64,000 nt of DNA, from positions 1,091,671 through 1,155,670 of the forward strand of contig NZ_HE610986.1 of NCBI RefSeq assembly GCF_000285535.1, read 5' to 3'. A program made the position numbers and the translations under genes. The notes beneath the pieces were generated by a model. The model worked only from the letters and a program-made list of their open reading frames with translations. It made no database searches and had not been told where the DNA came from. This DNA is from Bacillus timonensis (GTDB lineage Bacteria; Bacillota; Bacilli; Bacillales; Bacillaceae_L). Below, in pieces: positions 1 through 8,493 of the stretch. Positions within the stretch are counted from its first letter, which is position 1. Each line of letters begins with the position of its first letter.

Positions 1-275
1 AATCAACCCCTCATTCGGACTCTCTTTCACATCTTTCATCTCCCTTTTGTCCAAATCAAGTCCTTTTTCTGACTCTAGCACTCTCTTTTTCTCTTGCTTT
101 GTCCAAATGAGCCCCTGTTTCGGACTTATTTTCACAGCTTTCATCTCCCCTCTGTCCAAATCATGCCCTCTTTCTGACCCTAGCACTCTCTTTTTCTCTT
201 GCTTTGTCTGAATGAGCCCCTGTTTCGGACTCATTTTCACATCTTTCATCTCCCTCCTGTCCAAATCAAAAGCCC
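1..275. repeat. 105-bp tandem repeat array (about 2.6 units)
   Basis: Units begin at 1, 106 and 211, and the third is partial. Each holds a pyrimidine-rich block, a short 'cggac' motif and a 'tgtccaaatca' motif. The units differ at scattered positions, so the array is not a very recent expansion. It begins at the window edge and probably extends further left. No convincing reading frame runs through it. Confidence 0.8.
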
Positions 276-295
276 ACTTCCCAAATCAAAATGCA

Positions 296-332
296 GAAAG
301 CCAGCCTGTCTTAGTCTGCCAGGCTGGCTTTC
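296..332. terminator. Strong hairpin, 13-bp perfect stem
   Basis: The arm GAAAGCCAGCCTG (296-308) pairs perfectly with CAGGCTGGCTTTC (320-332). It lies just downstream, on the minus strand, of the ABC-transporter remnant, so it is probably that gene's original terminator. Confidence 0.7.
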
Positions 333-346
333 ATATCCTACTCCAA

Positions 347-522
347 CTAACTTATTGTATTCTCCCGAAGATTAAACTGACTGTTGTACATATCAAAGTA
401 AAAGCCTTTTTTCTGTATAAGCTCTTGATGTGTACCTGACTCAATGATTTCTCCTTGTTGAACAACCAATATGCGATCAGCATTTTCAATGGTTTTCAAG
501 CGGTGAGCAATGATAAATGAAG
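347..522 (-). pseudogene. ABC exporter ATPase, C-terminal remnant
   Basis: About 58 residues remain from the end of an MsbA/LmrA-type exporter nucleotide-binding domain. The switch-histidine motif [15 protein letters not shown] is followed by the usual tail [17 protein letters not shown]. Transmembrane domains, Walker A, signature and Walker B are all absent. Homology stops at codon SSF, directly beside the terminator of the next upstream gene. A longer open frame to 652 only reads through that terminator. It is a deletion relic with no expected function. Confidence 0.8.
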
Positions 523-531
523 ACACAAAAA

Positions 532-564
532 AAGCCACTTGCTCAATTTTTAAGCAAGTGGCTT
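532..564 (-). terminator. Rho-independent terminator of the IT-superfamily transporter gene
   Basis: A 12-bp stem (AAGCCACTTGCT with its complement) has a 9-nt loop. Read on the minus strand it is followed by a run of T. It lies about 12 bp beyond the stop codon of the upstream gene. Confidence 0.85.
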
Positions 565-576
565 TCCATTCTTTTC

Positions 577-1593
577 TTATCCCATAATAAGCAAATAAAT
601 AAAGAATACTACCATTACAACTAATCCAAAAGGTACACCAAATTTCGCCCATTCTTTACTTGTGATTCCAAGTTTGTTCGCTGAAATGATATTTGGAATA
701 TTTCCTGGGATTAGCATTCCACCACTAATGATTAGTCCAAGCAACAAGAAACGAATGGTTTCCGCGTTCATAGATGGACTAATTTCGGCAGCAGCTAGTG
801 TGGCGTTATCGAGAATGGCTGAAATCATATTGATCCAGTATAAAACTCCTGGTTGTAAATGAAGTAAATACTCATTTACTAATGGTTCATAACCTGCCCC
901 TAGTAATGTTAGCCCCATTACAAACAAGTAAATTTTAAACGAACGAATAATAATTTCAGAGTAGCTTTCTGCCTGGTTGTCCCCATCCAAGCCACCTGCA
1001 CCCTCAATTGGTTTTAATGCAAAGAATGCTACAATACCAATCGCAATTACTGCAATAATAACTTCAACACCAATCAAATCAAAAAGGTAAAAGAAATCCT
1101 CATTTAATTTATTTGTTGTGATGGTTGATAGTGGTTCCCCGACTGGTGTAAGTACGGCACCTAACCCAATCGAAAAACAAGCTAGGATAACAGTTCGTAT
1201 TTCCGTTTTGCGGTCCAAACTTAAGGTACTTACAATCGATACGAGCACGATCGCAGCAATAATTGCAGTAATCACACTGGACAATAGTCCTAAAATCACA
1301 ATGATTATTGCAAGAAATAGACGAATATCCATTTTGTGGCTAACGTTTAATATTGCCCCTTCAATTGGCTTCTTAAGCCACTTGAATAACAAGCCCGCTA
1401 TAAGCACTGCAAGTGTAATGAAAATCGGGTCTTTCAAAGCATGAATGAATAATTCTAGATTAAAGACGCCACTTACTAGTGCCGCAAGAAAACCCATAAC
1501 AAATAAAAAGGGTTCTAAGTTTCGTTCAATTGGTTTTATAACGAAAGGTAAAAATAGAACGAGTAGTAAAATAATGATAAGTCCTGCAAACAA
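577..1593 (-). CDS. DUF1646-type membrane protein, putative cation transporter (IT superfamily)
   Basis: This 338-residue polytopic membrane protein has about ten hydrophobic segments. It resembles the DUF1646 family within the ArsB/NhaD ion-transporter superfamily. The conserved re-entrant-loop style motifs are visible: [10 protein letters not shown] near residue 152 and [10 protein letters not shown] near residue 262, the latter like the NhaD 'DN' region. The substrate is unknown; Na+/H+ exchange or anion transport are inferences. It starts at TTG behind GGAGG and is monocistronic, with its own terminator. A perfect 12-bp palindrome lies about 85 bp upstream of the start. The family call is fairly sure; the function is not. 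Confidence 0.75.
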   Translation of the reverse strand: MFAGLIIILLLVLFLPFVIKPIERNLEPFLFVMGFLAALVSGVFNLELFIHALKDPIFITLAVLIAGLLFKWLKKPIEGAILNVSHKMDIRLFLAIIIVILGLLSSVITAIIAAIVLVSIVSTLSLDRKTEIRTVILACFSIGLGAVLTPVGEPLSTITTNKLNEDFFYLFDLIGVEVIIAVIAIGIVAFFALKPIEGAGGLDGDNQAESYSEIIIRSFKIYLFVMGLTLLGAGYEPLVNEYLLHLQPGVLYWINMISAILDNATLAAAEISPSMNAETIRFLLLGLIISGGMLIPGNIPNIISANKLGITSKEWAKFGVPFGLVVMVVFFIYLLIMG

Positions 1594-1677
1594 AGTTTAT
1601 TCCTCCGATCCTTGTAGTCATGACTACTTTTAATAGTAAACCTTATGTAGTGCTGGTAGATTTCATATTTTCTCTAT

Positions 1678-1710
1678 GATAACGTTATCCCGACTCTTTT
1701 TATTTTAGCA
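1678..1710 (-). promoter_or_regulatory. Extended -10 promoter with downstream palindromic operator (cre-like)
   Basis: On the minus strand TGCTAAAAT (1702-1710) forms an extended -10 for the IT-superfamily transporter gene. About 12-25 bases downstream lies the perfect palindrome GATAACGTTATC (1678-1689). With flanks it matches the CcpA cre consensus at all but one position. A roadblock position after the start point would fit repression. Confidence 0.4.
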
Positions 1711-1876
1711 TACTTTTCAGAAGATACTTTACAAAAATTCTTTCCACATGAATATCCTACTACCTATTAATATCATATAATATGTTTACCCCTCACCGAT
1801 GAAATCCGAAAGTTTTTCATTATAAATTGAGTTAAATATCTCATTGAACTCAATAACCGCATATTTAAAGGAGTTT

Positions 1877-2026
1877 GTGGTGAATGATTCGGAATATGGC
1901 ACCATTTCTAAGATAGAACTAGATTATGTCGACTAGAATTGGTCTTACGAAGCCTTAAGACGAAATATGTGGGAATACCGCGGTTGCAACCTATCTTTAA
2001 TCATTGATATACTTACGACTAGTTAA
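1877..2026 (+). pseudogene. Possible decayed small ORF with internal amber codon
   Basis: AAAGGAG precedes GTG-GTG, followed by an 18-codon frame, a TAG at 1934-1936, and the same frame resuming for 29 more codons to TAA. The resumed part, with words such as NWSYEALRRNMW and EYRGCNLSLII, looks protein-like, but I recognise no family. It may be chance. The rest of the 1.6-2.1 kb gap shows nothing else coding. Confidence 0.2.
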
Positions 2027-2049
2027 GCAAACTGTACATTACTATTTAT

Positions 2050-2072
2050 TTCACAAGATGCACACTTGTGAA
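2050..2072 (+). promoter_or_regulatory. Inverted repeat (putative operator) before the NCS1 permease gene
   Basis: TTCACAAG and CTTGTGAA are perfect inverted arms separated by 7 bases. They lie 28 bp before the start codon and just before the ribosome site AGGGAG. This suggests a repressor site or an RNA hairpin; the cognate regulator is not identified. Confidence 0.35.
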
Positions 2073-2099
2073 AATATTCACAAATAGGGAGTTGATAAG

Positions 2100-3500
2100 A
2101 TGGGATCTGGTATCCAATCTGAGCAAAATCGCAATGAAGCGCAGAGCGATGATTATTCATTGGATAGAGTACCACTTAACAAGAGAAACATGGGTTGGTT
2201 AAGTATAACGAATATTACATTCGGAATTGCAACGGCTATTTTTTATTTTCAAATGGGAAGTGTTATGGCGCTTCAGTTTGGTGCTATTAACGCTATCATT
2301 TCCGCTATATATGCGATTATCGTTGCCGGTATTCTTGGAACATTCATTGCGTACTTATCTGCAAAGTCTGGTATGAACGTCAATTTATTATCAAGGGGTG
2401 GCGGATTCGGCTATATTGGCGCATCATTGACCTCCATTATTTATGCCACAAATTTCATCATGTATTGTGCACTTGAAGGTTTAATTCTAGTATCCGCAGT
2501 CCACGAATTCTTACCTATTATTCCTGAATGGGCATTAATTCTTTTCTTTGGCACCCTCGTCATTCCTTTAAATTGGTTTGGAATCAAACAATTGGACAAA
2601 TTACAAAAATGGTCTTTACCACTGTTTGGCGTTTTTTTAATTGCAGCAATTGTGGTAGCTGCCATCAAACCATCTGTCTATGATGGAAGCTTCTGGTCCT
2701 ATATGCCTGAAAATGTTCAGATTGGAGGAACTGCCCTCTTGCTCTGTATTGGTATGCAACATGGGATAATGGGATTAACTCCCTTACTGGCATCTGATTA
2801 TGCACGTTTTCTTAAACCTAAGGACATGAAAATCGGAATATTTGCTATCGGATTTATCCCGCAAATCTTTTGTTTTGGTGTAATGGGTGGATTAGGTATT
2901 TGGTTTGGTGTTCGTTTAGGTGAGCCAAATCCTGGTGTGTATATCGTAACGCTTCTAGGCATGTGGGGAGCATTATTTACGATGATTACTCAAGTAAGAA
3001 TTAACGTGACCAATATTTACAGTGGTTCGCTATCACTTTCAAACTTCTTCGAAAACATTTTTAATTTTAAACCAGGAAGACGCTTTTGGGTTGTTGTAAC
3101 CGGAGTTACTGCCATCATCTTAATGCTTAGCGATATCGTCAATCATCTCGGAACAGTCTTAACCTTCCAAGGAGTCTTCCTATTATCATGGGCGGCTATC
3201 TTGGTTACAGATGCTGTTTTCGTTAAGAAAATTTTAAAACTTAGCCCTGGATATTATGAAGCAAGGCAAGAGAACTTGTTTAAATGGAATCCCGTCGGTG
3301 TTGGAGCACTGTTAATTTCAAGTATCCTTGGCACAGTGGCCGCACTAGGGTTTATAGGAACATTTTTACAAAGTACGGCAGCGTTTTTTGCAGCCATCCT
3401 CGCCTCTATACTAACAATTGTTTTGGCAATTGCTACTAAAGGAAAATATTATATAAAAAAAGAAGCAACTGATATTGAAAAAGAAGAGTACGTCGCTTAA
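2100..3500 (+). CDS. NCS1-family purine/cytosine permease-like transporter
   Basis: This is a 466-residue polytopic protein of the nucleobase:cation symporter-1 family (CodB type). A hydrophilic N-terminus (about 35 residues) leads into twelve hydrophobic segments. Family features include the LSRGGGFGYIGAS segment near residue 98, the conserved GIKQLDKLQKW loop near 161, and the PLLASDYARFLKP motif near 225. The likely substrate is cytosine, a purine or a related heterocycle. No deaminase or catabolic gene is adjacent, so the ligand cannot be narrowed. It starts at ATG behind AGGGAG and is monocistronic, with a terminator following. Confidence 0.85.
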   Translation: MGSGIQSEQNRNEAQSDDYSLDRVPLNKRNMGWLSITNITFGIATAIFYFQMGSVMALQFGAINAIISAIYAIIVAGILGTFIAYLSAKSGMNVNLLSRGGGFGYIGASLTSIIYATNFIMYCALEGLILVSAVHEFLPIIPEWALILFFGTLVIPLNWFGIKQLDKLQKWSLPLFGVFLIAAIVVAAIKPSVYDGSFWSYMPENVQIGGTALLLCIGMQHGIMGLTPLLASDYARFLKPKDMKIGIFAIGFIPQIFCFGVMGGLGIWFGVRLGEPNPGVYIVTLLGMWGALFTMITQVRINVTNIYSGSLSLSNFFENIFNFKPGRRFWVVVTGVTAIILMLSDIVNHLGTVLTFQGVFLLSWAAILVTDAVFVKKILKLSPGYYEARQENLFKWNPVGVGALLISSILGTVAALGFIGTFLQSTAAFFAAILASILTIVLAIATKGKYYIKKEATDIEKEEYVA

Positions 3501-3507
3501 CGTTTTA

Positions 3508-3538
3508 ACCCTCTACATTGAAGTGTAGGGGGTTTTTT
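3508..3538 (+). terminator. Terminator of the NCS1 permease gene
   Basis: The arms ACCCTCTACA and TGTAGGGGGT form a stem followed by six T residues. It begins 8 bp after the stop codon. Confidence 0.75.
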
Positions 3539-3600
3539 ATGGAAAATAGTAACCAAAGTATTTTAGGTTCAATTTTTACTTTTTCATTCCCAATTATCCC

Positions 3601-3945
3601 CTCCACACATATGCTAATGAAAAAAGTGGTGGAATCCCTGACAATACCCTTTATCACAAATGGTGGGACAGAATCCGCTGGAATGATTGGGAGAGCCTTG
3701 GCGGTGTTCTAACGAGTGGTCAAGCAGTTTCCTCCCGTAGAACAAATACGCTCGATGTTTTTGTTCGAGGGAACGGCAACCGACTTTATAAAAAGACCTG
3801 GAACGGTTCCCGCTGGGAGGACTAGGAAGACCTCGGCGGTACCCTCACATCAGAACCCGCAGCTGTATCTTGGAATCCAAATCGAATTGATGTTTTTGCC
3901 AGAGGACAAAACCAAGACCTCATCCACATTTGGCAGGGCCAATAG
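3601..3945 (+). pseudogene. PLL-like beta-propeller lectin fragment with nonsense codon
   Basis: In one frame the sequence encodes two to three roughly 45-residue repeats of the type 'W..W..LGG.LTS.PA..S....DVF.RG....LYH.W'. Visible pieces are RIRWNDWESLGGVLTS, TLDVFVRGNGNRLY and [18 protein letters not shown]. These match the tectonin/PLL-like (sialidase-like fold) carbohydrate-binding propellers of bacilli. A TAG at 3823-3825 sits exactly where the other repeat has a conserved Trp (EDxED versus NDWES), so TGG to TAG is the likely lesion. No start codon, signal peptide or full seven-blade array remains. It is a dead 3' remnant that ends at TAG 3943. Confidence 0.75.
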
Positions 3946-3948
3946 GAA

Positions 3949-3982
3949 CGTAAAAACGGCAGAGGAATCTGCCGTTTTTACG
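3949..3982 (-). terminator. Terminator of the TDT transporter gene
   Basis: A perfect 15-bp stem (CGTAAAAACGGCAGA with its complement) has a 4-nt loop. It lies 1 bp beyond the stop codon of the minus-strand transporter gene and also just after the lectin remnant. Confidence 0.8.
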
Positions 3983-3983
3983 T

Positions 3984-5045
3984 CTAATTCGTAGCTGACC
4001 CAAAATGATACCGCACATTTTTATACAGTCGATGGATGAGTCCCATAAACACAACAATCCAAGCTAATAACGCAATATACACCATAAACCTCGGAATGAT
4101 AGTGAGAAATGGAACTCCTAAAGCCTTTGATAACTGAAACGTACTCGTTGTGTACATGGAAAGAGGAAAGACCATTCCCCAAAACTGAGGATCATATGAA
4201 AGGGGAAAATGATGGAAAAGATGCCGCCAGATCATGAGGATAAAAAGCAATGGAATCCACCATGTACCCGCTATCCAGAAAAACAATGTAAATCCTTTTA
4301 AAAATGGAATAAATTCCACAAGCAGCACCCCATTGTCGGCATGTAACAACAGTGTGGATCCAGCTAATGTTGCAATCGCAACGGCCCCCATATTGATCCA
4401 ATAAGGCGGTGTAAGAGACTCATATTTAAATTCCACAAACGTGCAACGGTAAAAAATAAGTGTCATGATATTTAAATACAGCATACATCCTAAAAGGAAC
4501 ATACAGATTGTAACGAACAAAATGATTTCTCGCCCATTATTAATATTCGGTGATAGAAGTGTACCCAGAATAGAAATCGATTGCGTTGCAACTGCTGCGA
4601 TTAACCAGGCACCGTTTATCCCTTCAGAAATAGTAGGTTTGTTTTTACGAACCGTAACAGCCGAGAAAAACACATACATAATTACAATCCATAAGAAAAT
4701 AGCCAGCCCCCATAAATAAAGAGGCACCAAAAATTGATTACCTACAACAATTAACTGACTACCAAAAACACAGGTTCCTGCAACCAAGGTAAAAAAGCCT
4801 GGTCCTTGTGTATGACTCGTAATATCGGATTTTACCTTTGGAAAGAAAGAGACTAAACGAACAATCGTCAACAGCCATAATGATAGATATGCAACAACAT
4901 TCACATATAGTAATATCTTAGAAATAAACGTAATCCCTAGCAAAAATGATCCTATCGATAAGGCCCCTGTAGCCATTACTAATGCAAAATAACCAGTGAA
5001 GAGATCTTCCGATTGTTTCTTAAGAAATGTAAGTATAATGTCCAA
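3984..5045 (-). CDS. TDT-family transporter (TehA-like tellurite resistance/dicarboxylate carrier)
   Basis: This 353-residue protein has about ten transmembrane segments and the fold of the tellurite-resistance/dicarboxylate transporter family (TehA, SLAC1, Mae1). The family N-terminal FTGYFALVMATGALSIG is present near residue 16, and a WWIPLLFILMIWRH segment near residue 263. It probably carries a small anion. The start is uncertain. The TTG start lies only 1 nt after AGGAG, too close for normal initiation, and the next in-frame codons at good spacing are ATT and ATA. It is monocistronic. Confidence 0.8.
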   Translation of the reverse strand: MDIILTFLKKQSEDLFTGYFALVMATGALSIGSFLLGITFISKILLYVNVVAYLSLWLLTIVRLVSFFPKVKSDITSHTQGPGFFTLVAGTCVFGSQLIVVGNQFLVPLYLWGLAIFLWIVIMYVFFSAVTVRKNKPTISEGINGAWLIAAVATQSISILGTLLSPNINNGREIILFVTICMFLLGCMLYLNIMTLIFYRCTFVEFKYESLTPPYWINMGAVAIATLAGSTLLLHADNGVLLVEFIPFLKGFTLFFWIAGTWWIPLLFILMIWRHLFHHFPLSYDPQFWGMVFPLSMYTTSTFQLSKALGVPFLTIIPRFMVYIALLAWIVVFMGLIHRLYKNVRYHFGSATN

Positions 5046-5113
5046 CTCCTATTATCAAACATCTATTATAATATTGCCTATTCATAAACCCCTATGTATT
5101 TTTGTATTTAAAA

Positions 5114-5138
5114 AACCCAGTTGTAGCTAAACCGGGCT
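5114..5138 (-). terminator. Probable terminator of the HPr-kinase-like gene
   Basis: On the minus strand an AGCCCGGT / ACTGGGTT stem with G.U pairs is followed by a T run. It lies 19 bp past the stop codon. Confidence 0.55.
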
Positions 5139-5156
5139 TCATGTTACTGATTCACT

Positions 5157-6101
5157 TTATTTATCGCCTGTGGAATTTGTTATTTCTTCCTCAATCCTGT
5201 TCATGAACTCCTCCGCTGCGTTGTACCCTTGTTGCCTTAAATACCAGTTATTCGCAGCTGCCTCAATGAGCCCTGCCACATCGCGTCCTGGCTGTAGTTG
5301 AATTTCGATTGAGGGAATCTTAACACCCATATATTCCATCGAGTTGATTTCCTGGTCCAAGTCATTATACAAACCATCTTTTTCCCATTTTGTTAAATGA
5401 ATATCAAGGGAGATACGCGTTTCATCCTGAAATGCTTTACGTCCATACATCCGGACTACATTTAATAAGCCAATACTACGGAGGGCTAAAAATTCCTTTG
5501 TCTTTTCATCATGCGTCCCTAGAATGGTTTGGGGGCTTAGTTTTTTTAAAACGACGATATCATCTGCTACTAGACGATGTCCCCTACGAATCAATGTATG
5601 TGCTGTTTCACTTTTTCCTACTCCAGAATTCCCTCGAATAAGAATTCCAATCCCAGACACATTCATACAAACTCCATGTACAGCAACTTCCTCTGCTAAT
5701 CCCTTGATTAAATAAGCATCCAATTTCACGATAAAATCGGAGGTTACTTCAGGCTCTCTTGTAACCAACAATGGAATCCCCTGCTCTAAACAGTGCTTTT
5801 TTAAATACGTTAGACCATCTTCTCCACAAGTAACGATGAAACAAGGCGGATGGTACTGAACAATATTCCCAATCCGGATTTTACGCTCTTCTTTTGTGAG
5901 TTTATGTAAATATGTAACTTCTTTTTTCCCTAAAATTTGAACCCGTTCTGTCGGAAAAAAGTCAAAATGACCAACAAACTCGAGACCCGGACGATGCACC
6001 CGAGATTGTGTAATTGTATTCTCTAACTGATGTTCACCAGCCAATACCTTTAAAGAAAACTTACGGACCAAGTCTCCCACTGTTATCTTTTTCACCAACA
6101 C
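5157..6101 (-). CDS. Divergent HPr kinase/phosphorylase paralogue
   Basis: The 314 residues align along their length with bifunctional HprK, which phosphorylates Ser46 of HPr in carbon catabolite control. The N-terminal domain (1-130) keeps the 'RPGLEFVGHFDFFPTERVQILGK' pattern. The kinase domain has His142, the P-loop GNSGVGKS (157-164) and HRLVADD (175-181). The HprK signature LEIRGLGIINV reads LALRSIGLLNV here (205-215), so the conserved Glu and Gly are lost. The canonical gene is normally in an hprK-lgt operon; this copy stands alone beside the TDT carrier. It may phosphorylate another target or be kinase-only. It starts at GTG, and the start is not certain. Confidence 0.75.
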   Translation of the reverse strand: MLVKKITVGDLVRKFSLKVLAGEHQLENTITQSRVHRPGLEFVGHFDFFPTERVQILGKKEVTYLHKLTKEERKIRIGNIVQYHPPCFIVTCGEDGLTYLKKHCLEQGIPLLVTREPEVTSDFIVKLDAYLIKGLAEEVAVHGVCMNVSGIGILIRGNSGVGKSETAHTLIRRGHRLVADDIVVLKKLSPQTILGTHDEKTKEFLALRSIGLLNVVRMYGRKAFQDETRISLDIHLTKWEKDGLYNDLDQEINSMEYMGVKIPSIEIQLQPGRDVAGLIEAAANNWYLRQQGYNAAEEFMNRIEEEITNSTGDK

Positions 6102-6219
6102 TCACCGTCCAATTCATGTTTTAATAAAATTATACTTTAATAGTGGAACAAACGTCATTAGATTGGCTGTATTTTTTGAGGACATTTACAACATGAATAT
6201 TTAGTTGTGGGTGGAATTT

Positions 6220-6335
6220 TCGGCTTGTCCGATAAATTCAGTTTTAGTTTGATGACAATCTTTTTCCGATATCCCGCATCTTTTTTCTCCGATATTTTCA
6301 AAGGTTCGTCCGCTATATCAAAAAAAGAACCTCCC
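6220..6335. repeat. Intergenic 'tccg-ata' motif repeat
   Basis: Between the kinase-like and sulfurtransferase genes, 'gtccgataa', 'ttccgatatc', 'ctccgatatt' and 'gtccgctatatc' recur at roughly 20-50-bp spacing. They resemble the 'tccg' words of the 245-bp dispersed repeat further right. No gene is present in this 267-bp gap. Confidence 0.4.
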
Positions 6336-6368
6336 CCATTGGAAAGGCCCTAATTCCCTTATTGATTC

Positions 6369-7214
6369 TTATTCTTCTTTCCCCTTTGCAACCGGGTTTT
6401 CCTCATAGGAGACCCAATCGCTATAGCTTCCTGCATAAAGTTTTACATTTTTAAACCCTGCCATTTTTAATGCAATATAGTTCGGAGTCGCGGTTACACC
6501 CGAGCCACAATAGACGATAATCTCATCTTCTTCGTTAAGATCTGCAAATCTCTTTTTCTGTTCTTCTTTATTTTTAAAGGTTCCTTGTTCCAAGCCTTCT
6601 ACCCAGTTCTTATTAATAGCACCTGGAATATGTCCCGCTATTCGATCAATAGGTTCGACTTCCCCTAAATAGCGGCTTTCGTCCCTCGAGTCTAGTAAGA
6701 TTGGAGATTTTTTCTTCAGGTCAACGATTTCTTTTACTTCCTCATAAGAAGCAAGCATTTCTTTGCGTATATTTACCTTAAATGAAACAGAATCTACTAC
6801 TTTCGGTATTTCTTTTGTAATCGGATAACCCGCTTCAACCCAACCTTTAAATCCTTCGTTTAAGACATAAGCCTTATCATGTCCGATATATGTAAGTAAC
6901 CACCAAAAACGAGATGCATACTGGCCCTCTCCCCCATCATAAGCAACAACTACTTTTGAATGATTGATTCCCACTTTCTCAATTTCATGCTTAAACTGTT
7001 CTAAGTCTGGAAGCGGATGTCTTCCTCCATGTTTTGCAACTAGCGCAGATAATTGTTTTTCTAAATCAAAGTAAAAAGCCCCAGGGATATGGCCTTCCTG
7101 GTAAAGTCGTTCCCCTTGAGTCGGATTACCTAATGCAAATCGGCAATCTACTATTATGACTTCCTTGGTCTGTAATTGTTCTACTAGCCAATCTTTATTC
7201 ACTACGAAATTCAT
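6369..7214 (-). CDS. Sulfurtransferase (two rhodanese domains; thiosulfate/3-mercaptopyruvate type)
   Basis: It is 281 residues long with tandem rhodanese domains. The N-terminal domain is the non-catalytic one (VDCRFALGNP, GHIPGAFYFDLE, RHPLP). The C-terminal domain (about 160-275) bears the active-site loop YCGSGVTATPN with the persulfide-carrying Cys. CGSGVTA loops are typical of 3-mercaptopyruvate/thiosulfate sulfurtransferases that move sulfur to cyanide or thiols in the cytosol. I chose the ATG at 7214 because GGAGG lies 7 nt upstream; the open frame extends 10 codons further without a good ribosome site. It follows the methyltransferase gene by 22 bp, probably in one transcript. Confidence 0.9.
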   Translation of the reverse strand: MNFVVNKDWLVEQLQTKEVIIVDCRFALGNPTQGERLYQEGHIPGAFYFDLEKQLSALVAKHGGRHPLPDLEQFKHEIEKVGINHSKVVVAYDGGEGQYASRFWWLLTYIGHDKAYVLNEGFKGWVEAGYPITKEIPKVVDSVSFKVNIRKEMLASYEEVKEIVDLKKKSPILLDSRDESRYLGEVEPIDRIAGHIPGAINKNWVEGLEQGTFKNKEEQKKRFADLNEEDEIIVYCGSGVTATPNYIALKMAGFKNVKLYAGSYSDWVSYEENPVAKGKEE

Positions 7215-7236
7215 CTCATCGCCTCCATTTTCATTC

Positions 7237-8442
7237 CTAGCCATTCAGCTTTTTGATAAATACGACTTTTAGGTAGTTTCCTTCCTTAAACTGCTTAATT
7301 GTTTGGAAATCTTGAGGTAATGAAAACTCCTCTACAATACTATATTTTCCGTTACTTTCCTTAAATGCAGTATCAATAAAGGTTTTAAATTTTTTCATAT
7401 CAAACGAAGCACTATTTGTAGAAGCGACAATTACCCCATTATTATCAGTAATCGCAATTGCTTCCTTCAAGAGATTTTTATAGTCCTTTTCCGCACTAAA
7501 GGTAAATTTCTTCGATCTCGCAAAACTCGGTGGGTCAAGGATAACCATATCAAATTTTAGATTCTTTTTACCTGCATATTTAAAATAATGAAAAACATCC
7601 TCAACGATAATGTCATGGGCTTCATAATCAATTCCATTCACACTAAACTGCTCAATAGTCTTCGGTAAACTTCGATTAGCCAAATCCACGCTCGTTGTCT
7701 TAGCAGCTCCCCCTAATGCTGCAAAAACGGAAAATGCCCCTGTATATGAAAAGGTATTTAACACGGTCTTCCCTTTTGCGTATTTATCGCGAATTGTCCT
7801 TCTCACATCCCGTTGATCGAGAAAAACCCCAACCATCGCTTCTTCGTTAAAATAGACAGCAAAATTAACACCGTTCTCTTTTACAATAATCGGGAACTGT
7901 CCACGTTCACCATCTACAAAGCCATCCTCCTCAATAAACTTTCCATCAGCTCGGAACCTCTTCTTCTGATAAATTGCTTTGTACTGGGCGAGATTTTTAA
8001 GTGAGGTAATCACATAATCGTAAAACGTATAAATTCCTTTACTATACCAGTTAATTAAGTAGTAACCATCAAAATAGTCAATAGTGAATCCTCCGATTCC
8101 GTCTCCTTCTCCATTAAATACCCGAAAGGCGGTCGTTTCCTCATCATTAAAAAAGGACTTTCTTTTCTCTAAGGCTGCTTTAATCTTCCTTTCAAAAAAT
8201 GATTGGTCAATTTTTTCATCCTTATTTCTCGTAAGCACCCAGCCGTACCCTTTGTTTTGCTTACCATAATAACCCTTTCCTATAAAAGAATGGTTTTCAT
8301 CAACAAGATTAATAAGTACACCCTCTTCTACAGAACTGGCATGATTCAATATTTCCTTTGTGACAAGAGGATACCCTCCCTTATACTTATTAACCAGATT
8401 AGATTTCACCTTTATATTCAATTCCGTTCCCATTATCTCCAT
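7237..8442 (-). CDS. Class I SAM-dependent rRNA methyltransferase, RlmI/YwbD-like
   Basis: This 401-residue protein begins with a PUA-type RNA-binding region (about 1-80: KGGYPLVTKEI ... GVLINLVDENHSFIGKGYYG). A Rossmann methyltransferase domain follows. It has the SAM motif VLNTFSYTGAFSVFAAL near residue 228, an acidic motif SVDLANRSL, and the catalytic DPPSFARSKK near residue 302. RlmI-family enzymes make 5-methylcytosine in 23S rRNA; B. subtilis YwbD is the close homologue. ATG 8442 and ATG 8433 are both possible starts, and the ribosome site is weak. It is followed closely by the sulfurtransferase gene. Confidence 0.88.
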   Translation of the reverse strand: MEIMGTELNIKVKSNLVNKYKGGYPLVTKEILNHASSVEEGVLINLVDENHSFIGKGYYGKQNKGYGWVLTRNKDEKIDQSFFERKIKAALEKRKSFFNDEETTAFRVFNGEGDGIGGFTIDYFDGYYLINWYSKGIYTFYDYVITSLKNLAQYKAIYQKKRFRADGKFIEEDGFVDGERGQFPIIVKENGVNFAVYFNEEAMVGVFLDQRDVRRTIRDKYAKGKTVLNTFSYTGAFSVFAALGGAAKTTSVDLANRSLPKTIEQFSVNGIDYEAHDIIVEDVFHYFKYAGKKNLKFDMVILDPPSFARSKKFTFSAEKDYKNLLKEAIAITDNNGVIVASTNSASFDMKKFKTFIDTAFKESNGKYSIVEEFSLPQDFQTIKQFKEGNYLKVVFIKKLNG

Positions 8443-8493
8443 CCTATCTAATGTATCTACTTTTTACCTATAATACATCTCTTCACACCAATT

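Noticed and set aside
347-652. Single 101-codon ORF covering the ABC remnant
   Set aside because: Its first about 42 codons are the shifted 3' end of the IT-superfamily transporter gene plus its terminator; only the last 58 codons are ABC homology.
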